A DNA stretch of 11,097 nt. Origin: Desulfatibacillum aliphaticivorans DSM 15576 (GTDB lineage Bacteria; Desulfobacterota; Desulfobacteria; Desulfobacterales; Desulfatibacillaceae). The notes beneath the pieces were generated by a model. That model was not told the DNA's origin, did not search any database, and saw only the letters and a list, made by a program, of their open reading frames with translations. Of this stretch, positions 7,822 to 11,097 are shown one piece after another; the first letter of the stretch is position 1, and each line of letters opens with the position of its first letter. The translations under genes were made by a program, and so were the position numbers. The stretch lies in NCBI RefSeq assembly GCF_000429905.1, contig NZ_AUCT01000049.1, positions 1 through 11,097 of the forward strand, in the 5' to 3' direction.

Positions 7822-8344
7822 AATCCTTCGGAAACGGCCTAAAGCTGAAGTATTTTTCTTTGATGAAGGGCGCTTCGGGCTTCAACCTGTTACTGGCAGG
7901 CGGTGGGCGAAGAAGGGGGAGCGGCCTGTTTCCGTGATTTGCCCCGGCTACAAGAATTTTTATCTGTATAGCGCGGTCAATCCCATATCCGGCGAGGACG
8001 TTACCCTGATCCTGCCATGGGTGAATACCGCCATGATGAATCTGTTTCTTGATTATTTGCACAAAACGCTAAAAAAGCGATCCTGCTTTTTGATCATGGA
8101 TCAAGCCGGATGGCATAAAAGCGACGATTTGAAAGTGCCTTCTGGGATTGAAATCGTGCTGCTGCCGCCATACTCTCCGGAACTGAATCCTGTAGAGCGT
8201 CTTTGGCAATGGCTTAAACGGCACAGCCTGCGCAACCGGTTTTACGAAGATATTGATGCTGTGATGGATTCGGTTCAGGATTGCTTCCAGGGGATTACGC
8301 CGCAATTCCTAAAAAGCCTCTGCAACTGTGATTATTTGCAATAG
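7784..8344 (+). CDS. IS630 transposase, catalytic DDE part (orfB)
   Basis: This frame carries the DDE_3 catalytic core. Counting from ATG 7784, D27 is in FFFDEGRFGL, D106 in LIMDQAGWHKS, and E138 in LPPYSPELNPVERLW, with 31 residues between the last two as is usual for IS630. Homology really begins at the A-run (TLKKIPEIL), so the ATG at 7784 is only the first in-frame codon. The G-run just before it is too close to be a good ribosome binding site. Expression as a fusion with orfA, by transcriptional slippage or frameshifting at A8, is therefore more likely than separate initiation. The stop TAG (8342-8344) lies inside the right terminal repeat. All catalytic residues are intact, so the element may be active. 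Confidence 0.92.
   Translation: MLPPKQTLKKIPEILRKRPKAEVFFFDEGRFGLQPVTGRRWAKKGERPVSVICPGYKNFYLYSAVNPISGEDVTLILPWVNTAMMNLFLDYLHKTLKKRSCFLIMDQAGWHKSDDLKVPSGIEIVLLPPYSPELNPVERLWQWLKRHSLRNRFYEDIDAVMDSVQDCFQGITPQFLKSLCNCDYLQ
7807..7814 (+). promoter_or_regulatory. A8 slippery run joining IS630 orfA and orfB
   Basis: Eight consecutive A residues follow TTT. The upstream frame reads aaa aaa aat, while the catalytic frame needs one A fewer (or two more). Such runs promote RNA-polymerase slippage or ribosomal frameshifting in insertion sequences. A simple one-base mutation or sequencing error would look the same. Confidence 0.6.
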
Positions 8345-8362
8345 AAATAGGAAATGGTATAA
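8336..8362 (-). repeat. IS630 right terminal inverted repeat
   Basis: On the minus strand it reads TTATACCATTTCCTATT and ends TTGCAA, matching the left repeat at 22 of 27 positions. It contains the transposase stop codon and is followed by the target TA at 8363-8364. Confidence 0.9.
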
Positions 8363-8421
8363 TAGGGATTTACAAACAAAGAGAGACATACCAATAGCAT
8401 TGAAAATACATAGTGCTTGTA

Positions 8422-8465
8422 TGAGAGATTTGTATATACGATGATGATTCATCTCAAATCTCTCA
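8422..8465. repeat. Long inverted repeat (hairpin) beyond the polymerase-like gene
   Basis: TGAGAGATTTG (8422-8432) is an exact reverse complement of 8455-8465. Inside it, GATGA (8440-8444) pairs with TCATC (8449-8453) around a 4-base loop. It lies just past the stop of the minus-strand gene ending at 8475. It could be a terminator or RNA-stabilising hairpin, although no T-run follows on either strand. It could also be a remnant of a recombination site. Confidence 0.5.
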
Positions 8466-8474
8466 CACAGCTAT

Positions 8475-9872
8475 TTACACAACAGGATCGAAATGAATCC
8501 TGCTTCTATACTGCTCAATCATGATCCTTCGAACTTCTTCCTGATGGCTCTGCTTACATATGACAGAATCGTGGATGGGTAGGCAGGGCATATTTTTCTG
8601 CATAGACTCCTCCAGGATGCCCTTCATTATTTCTGAGTCCCTAAATTGGAGTTCCAGACCGATGCCGGTGAAAAAGTCATTGGCAATAAGTGGATGCTTT
8701 TGTTTAAGACATGCAATGACCTTATCCGCCAATTTTGAATTTACACCCTCTGGATCTTTTACTCTGTACTCATTCCCCTCGTCGTCTTCTTTCGTGAGCA
8801 GGTATTGAAGTACTGCCTTTTTCGCGGATCCCTCTCCCTTGGCGTTGATGAGCATCATAGCGGCTTTTTTGACCAAGGTCCTGTCGATATCAGGAATATC
8901 GTATGGATCTTGTTTGTAGTCCATCCCTTTTAAATGATACAGCATCCGCAGATGGAGGCCCGAATAATCCAGTTCTACAGTGTCCTGACTATCAATCTGG
9001 ATCGTCTTTCGAATGTCCTTCTTCAGGTTTTCATGGACTGCGCCGTAGAATCTGCCTCCATGCTGAAAATCCACGTTAAAGGAACGAAACATTCTAACGT
9101 CACGAATCCGGAACCTCCAGTTCAAAGGTTTGGCCATGATGGCGTCTCCCAGAGCTTTGGGGCTTTTAATACCTGACGATATGCGGCCATTCAAATGATT
9201 GTAGGCGACCTCCCGAATCCATTTAGGGGTCTTATGCACCAGAGCCGCTGTGATCAAAAACCCCGACAAGAATTTGTACAATTCTTCGAGAAAATGCCTG
9301 TTCTCGGTTATGTATTTGCAGTTTTTTGCCACGTAAGGGTTTGAAGATACAAGAATTATCTTCTGTCCCTGAACTACCTCAGTCTTTGTATACAAAGTAC
9401 ACCCGTCCATGTAGCTTATTTTTTGTTTGGCCTCTCGTAAGACAACTAAGTCCCTGTCGAAGACAGGCGGCGCAAATTGAATCTGCTCGAAGATCTTGAA
9501 GATCAATATGGGTTGGGGATGGGCGAGAGACGACAGACGATTTTTGCGTTGATGCCGCCTTTCAAATATCACCCAACCGGTCTTTTCAAGGTCCTTTAGG
9601 CATCGAGAGACATAGCTTGGCCTATACCAAACGGGCATACGGATGATTTTTTCATTTGTATAGGCGCTGTTGCTTAGCGATATTTCAAGCTCTTGTCCAC
9701 GGCACCACTGTTTGAACATGTTGCTCAGAATCATCGTAATGGTCCTATGAGCGCTAAGTCGATTGAATTCCGGGTAAAGAGGATTGACAATCGGCATGAT
9801 CTCAGTCCCTACCAGTTCGAGCATGCCGTGGATTGCCTCTGCTCTCACGTTGATGTAATTATGTCTTGGCAT
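8475..9872 (-). CDS. Winged-helix-like region fused to a family-A polymerase/T7-RNAP-like palm
   Basis: This is a 465-residue protein. ATG 9872 is chosen because GGAGAT lies 5 bases upstream; the longer frame from 9926 would begin inside a terminator hairpin. Residues about 45-110 look like a winged helix-turn-helix, with YRPSYVSRCLKDLEKTGW (83-100) as the likely recognition region. Toward the C-terminus are GGRFYG (272-277) and TVELDYSGLHLRML (298-311), which resembles polymerase motif A 'DYSQIELR' with D302. RTLVKKAAMMLINA (331-344) resembles the fingers motif 'RxxxK', with R331 and K335. CLPIHDSV (430-437) resembles motif C 'VHDE/HDSF' with D435. Two metal-binding Asp plus the R-K helix suggest real nucleotidyl transfer. 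It lacks exonuclease domains and is far shorter than PolA. It lies last in a minus-strand cluster after an RNase H-like fragment, so a replication or primer-synthesis role on a mobile element is plausible. The palm call is fairly good; the function is inference. Confidence 0.65.
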   Translation of the reverse strand: MPRHNYINVRAEAIHGMLELVGTEIMPIVNPLYPEFNRLSAHRTITMILSNMFKQWCRGQELEISLSNSAYTNEKIIRMPVWYRPSYVSRCLKDLEKTGWVIFERRHQRKNRLSSLAHPQPILIFKIFEQIQFAPPVFDRDLVVLREAKQKISYMDGCTLYTKTEVVQGQKIILVSSNPYVAKNCKYITENRHFLEELYKFLSGFLITAALVHKTPKWIREVAYNHLNGRISSGIKSPKALGDAIMAKPLNWRFRIRDVRMFRSFNVDFQHGGRFYGAVHENLKKDIRKTIQIDSQDTVELDYSGLHLRMLYHLKGMDYKQDPYDIPDIDRTLVKKAAMMLINAKGEGSAKKAVLQYLLTKEDDEGNEYRVKDPEGVNSKLADKVIACLKQKHPLIANDFFTGIGLELQFRDSEIMKGILEESMQKNMPCLPIHDSVICKQSHQEEVRRIMIEQYRSRIHFDPVV

Positions 9873-9877
9873 TTTCG

Positions 9878-9883
9878 ATCTCC
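9878..9883 (-). promoter_or_regulatory. Ribosome binding site for the polymerase-like gene
   Basis: GGAGAT on the minus strand lies 5 bases before ATG 9872. It comes directly after the terminator-like hairpin at 9892-9926 and decides the start codon. Confidence 0.7.
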
Positions 9884-9884
9884 A

Positions 9885-9926
9885 TAATAAAGCACCCCGT
9901 ACGCTTCCAAGAAACGCACGGGGCAC
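9885..9926 (-). terminator. Rho-independent terminator-like hairpin between two minus-strand genes
   Basis: Arms 9915-9926 and 9892-9903 form a 12-bp stem when G-U pairs are allowed (GUGCCCCGUGCG with CGUACGGGGUGC). The loop is 11 bases and TTTATTAT follows on the minus strand. It begins 15 bases beyond the stop of the 147-residue gene. The next gene's ribosome binding site is only a few bases further on, so it may work as an attenuator that allows partial read-through. Confidence 0.7.
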
Positions 9927-9941
9927 GTTGGTTGATAGCTT

Positions 9942-10385
9942 TTACTTTTTAAGGCTCTTCAGCAGTTCTTGCGTCTCCTGAGCAAGCACCAAGAAGGATC
10001 TTTCATCTCTGATCATGTCAAGGGCTTCAATATTCTTATCCACGTGGGAAAGAATTTTCGCCTTTTCAGGGTTGTGCTTAGACTCTTTCTCGTACTTGAA
10101 ATATTTCAAGTGAATTTCATCAAGCATCTTCTCCTGCCAGGTAAGCCAAGTCAGTTCGATTGAGACTTGAAAGGGCTCTGGGTAGTCTGGTCTGTCACCG
10201 ATGAGAACCTCACCCCCGAAAAATACCGCGATTCCGGGTTCATCCTGGACAAACTCATCAGGCTTCAAAATCTTGTACGAACTGGTTCCCGACTCAGGAT
10301 CAATGACCTTTGATAGAGAATCGCTGAGGTTCTTTGCAAAGACCTCGCAGGCTTGGTTAAATGCCTCTGTAATTTTTTTATGCAT
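9942..10385 (-). CDS. Small protein of unknown function, 147 residues
   Basis: I do not recognise this family. The protein is soluble-looking, with no signal peptide or membrane segment. The N-terminal 25 residues (MHKKITEAFNQACEVFAKNL) are helical. A central part with several short strands follows (YKILKPDEF, GIAVFFGGEVLIGDRP, FQVSIELTWLTWQEKM), and the C-terminal 60 residues are highly charged and helical (HLKYFKYEKESK, then EERDERSF-like and LAQETQELLKSLKK stretches). A clear ribosome binding site, GGAGGA, lies before ATG 10385. It sits between the RNase H-like fragment and the polymerase-like gene, with terminator-like hairpins on both sides. That position suggests it belongs to the same module, perhaps as an accessory factor, but nothing in the sequence gives a function. 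It is a real gene judging by its ribosome binding site, length and flanking hairpins. Confidence 0.7.
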   Translation of the reverse strand: MHKKITEAFNQACEVFAKNLSDSLSKVIDPESGTSSYKILKPDEFVQDEPGIAVFFGGEVLIGDRPDYPEPFQVSIELTWLTWQEKMLDEIHLKYFKYEKESKHNPEKAKILSHVDKNIEALDMIRDERSFLVLAQETQELLKSLKK

Positions 10386-10391
10386 GGTTTT

Positions 10392-10397
10392 TCCTCC
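10392..10397 (-). promoter_or_regulatory. Ribosome binding site of the 147-residue gene
   Basis: GGAGGA on the minus strand lies about 6 bases before ATG 10385, directly after the hairpin at 10406-10424. Confidence 0.75.
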
Positions 10398-10400
10398 ATA

Positions 10401-10424
10401 GGAAAGGGCCTCACGAGGAGGCCC
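10401..10424 (-). terminator. Hairpin after the RNase H-like fragment
   Basis: GGGCCTC (10406-10412) pairs perfectly with GAGGCCC (10418-10424) around a 5-base loop. It is followed on the minus strand by TTTCC, a short T-run. It begins 7 bases past the stop of the RNase H-like frame and immediately precedes the next ribosome binding site. It is a weak terminator or an attenuator. Confidence 0.55.
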
Positions 10425-10430
10425 TGGTTG

Positions 10431-10750
10431 TCATGTGTATGTTTGGGTGGTGCCCCGTGTGAGCACCGCCGCCACCGCCAATTCGGTGGCTACTTGGTAA
10501 AGGGTTGGTGGGCGCCGCTTTTTCACCCGATGAACCTGCAGTTTGGGGAACTGGCACCTGAGCTTCCAAACCGCATCCACATACTTCTGGTTTTTCCTCC
10601 AATCGCAGCGGTATTGCAGGACACTCAATGCGTAGAGGCTGTCAGTATATAGATTGATTGGACAGGTGCGGAAGGGCATGCTGACATCCCTCAGCGCCAC
10701 ATAGATTGATAAAAGAGCAGCAAGCTGATAGTTGCCGATTCCCAAATACC
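10431..10750 (-). pseudogene. RNase H-like protein, N-terminus cut off by an IS66 element
   Basis: About 106 residues remain of an RNase H-fold protein. The pattern GNYQLAALLSIYVAL, then INLYTDSLYALSVLQ, then WRKNQKYVDAVWKL, then a strand and VKKRRPP matches RNase HI from the catalytic helix through 'TDS' to the C-terminal region. The Asp of YTDS is present. The Glu of the usual 'AEL' position reads Gln, and the final 'N..AD.LA' reads TELAVAA. The first strand with its 'DGS' Asp is absent. The frame continues to an ATG at 10811, but the residues beyond Tyr at 10748 come from what looks like the IS66 left end, so the original 5' end is lost. It is likely non-functional now, and the substitutions suggest it was already atypical. 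A retroelement or integrase-like RNase H fold cannot be excluded. Confidence 0.6.
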
Positions 10751-10820
10751 GTAACCGTCTAAACAACCGCATCTTCACGGGGTGGTTGGGATGTGGCATA
10801 AGAATTTCCATCTTTTGAAA

Positions 10821-10824
10821 GGAG
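10821..10824 (+). promoter_or_regulatory. Ribosome binding site of IS66 tnpA
   Basis: GGAG within GAAAGGAGATTCC lies 5 bases before ATG 10830 and fixes the start. Confidence 0.75.
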
Positions 10825-10829
10825 ATTCC

Positions 10830-11097
10830 ATGTCACAAGAAGCAATTTATCCGACGAAGAGCCGAGAAGATCGTTTTTTCGCACCAAGCCAAGACCTGTC
10901 CGATCCCAAAGCCAAACGTCGGTTCTGGGAGCATCACCTCGCCCGATGCCGCCAGAGCGGCCTTACGCAAAAAGCCTATTGCCAAAAACACGGTCTCAAG
11001 CTCCATCAGTTTTATTACTGGAAGAAGCGGCTGATGCAGGATCATGGCAAAGTCTCGTTTTTGCCCCTTCCCCTTCCCGGGGATCCTTCCAGGCAAC
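10830..11097 (+). CDS. tnpA: IS66-family accessory protein TnpA (partial, runs off the right edge)
   Basis: The frame is open from ATG 10830 to the end of the window (89 codons). Residues 33-69 hold the IS66 TnpA signature, a Trp-start helix and helix-turn-helix: FWEHHLARCRQSGLTQKAYC, then QKHGLKLHQFYYWKKRL. This 'W..H......SGL.Q..FC..H.L....FYYW' pattern is diagnostic of the first protein of IS66 elements, a small DNA-binding factor needed for transposition along with TnpB and TnpC. TnpB and TnpC would follow beyond the window. The opposite-strand frame across 10833-11096 is a shadow of this gene. Confidence 0.88.
   Translation, partial: MSQEAIYPTKSREDRFFAPSQDLSDPKAKRRFWEHHLARCRQSGLTQKAYCQKHGLKLHQFYYWKKRLMQDHGKVSFLPLPLPGDPSRQ

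Larger units (their letters stand above)
7261..8362 (+). mobile_element. Complete IS630-family insertion sequence, 1102 bp
   Basis: Terminal inverted repeats lie at 7261-7287 and 8336-8362 and agree at 22 of 27 positions. The best block is ATACCATTTCCTATT, shared perfectly. The element is flanked by TA at 7259-7260 and TA at 8363-8364, the target dinucleotide that IS630/Tc1-type elements duplicate. The size is typical of the family. It carries a transposase split between two frames at an A8 run. It sits between the plus-strand operon and the minus-strand cluster and interrupts no recognisable gene. Confidence 0.93.
10751..11097 (+). mobile_element. Left end of an IS66-family element (partial)
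   Basis: A GTAACCGTCT start at 10751 fits the GTAA-type ends of IS66 elements and lies 79 bases before the first element gene, a usual spacing. The element runs off the right edge. It interrupts the minus-strand RNase H-like frame. The 8 bases outside the border (CAAATACC, 10743-10750) are the predicted target duplication, which cannot be confirmed here. The gene identity is strong; the exact border is less so. Confidence 0.65.

Noticed and set aside
9873..9926. Longer N-terminus of the polymerase-like protein
   Set aside because: The extra 18 codons run through the terminator-like hairpin, whereas ATG 9872 has GGAGAT just upstream.
10833..11096. Minus-strand frame opposite the IS66 gene
   Set aside because: It is a shadow of the clear TnpA frame on the plus strand, which has a ribosome binding site and the family signature.
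1..11097. CRISPR arrays, tRNA or rRNA genes
   Set aside because: No regularly spaced repeats, tRNA-like cloverleaf or rRNA-like sequence was seen on either strand.

Overview
The window is an accessory, insertion-sequence-riddled piece of a bacterial chromosome or genomic island. Intermediate base composition, strong Shine-Dalgarno sites, and IS1634-, IS630- and IS66-type elements together suggest a Gram-negative host such as a Desulfobacterota sulfate reducer. That guess is weak, because no housekeeping gene is present to confirm it.

Layout, left to right. (1) Positions 1 to about 325 hold the right end of an IS1634-family (IS4-like DDE) element, with only the transposase C-terminus visible. 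(2) Positions about 326-7110 hold a tight three-gene plus-strand operon. Its genes are a coiled-coil McrB-like AAA+ NTPase with an N-terminal membrane segment, a McrC/DUF2357-like protein with a degraded nuclease motif, and a large divergent Hsp70-like protein. The first two genes abut (TAAATG) and the last two overlap (ATGA). A McrB homologue with long coiled coils, a McrC homologue and an Hsp70 homologue together resemble the CoCoNuT (coiled-coil nuclease tandem) subclass of type IV restriction systems, which are predicted to act on RNA and the translation machinery. The IS1634 element ends directly against the first gene and has removed its start, promoter and ribosome binding site. (3) Positions 7261-8362 hold a complete IS630-family element with 27-bp imperfect terminal inverted repeats and a TA target duplication. 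Its transposase is split into two frames at an A8 run. (4) Positions 8475-10750 hold a minus-strand cluster of a degenerate RNase H-like fragment, a small unknown protein, and a protein joining a winged-helix-like region to a family-A-polymerase/T7-RNAP-like palm. Each of the two intergenic gaps in this cluster carries a hairpin just before the next gene's ribosome binding site. (5) From about 10751 to the right edge lies the left end of an IS66-family element with the start of its TnpA gene. It appears to have cut the 5' end off the RNase H-like gene.

The operon is inferred to be an antiphage or type IV restriction module: the AAA+ protein would be a membrane-tethered, nucleotide-driven motor and the McrC-like protein its partner, with the Hsp70-like protein possibly binding RNA or unfolded protein. 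The minus-strand cluster looks like the remains of a replication or mobile-element module. The two most interesting items are the McrB/McrC/Hsp70 operon and the wHTH-polymerase-palm protein beside an RNase H-like gene.
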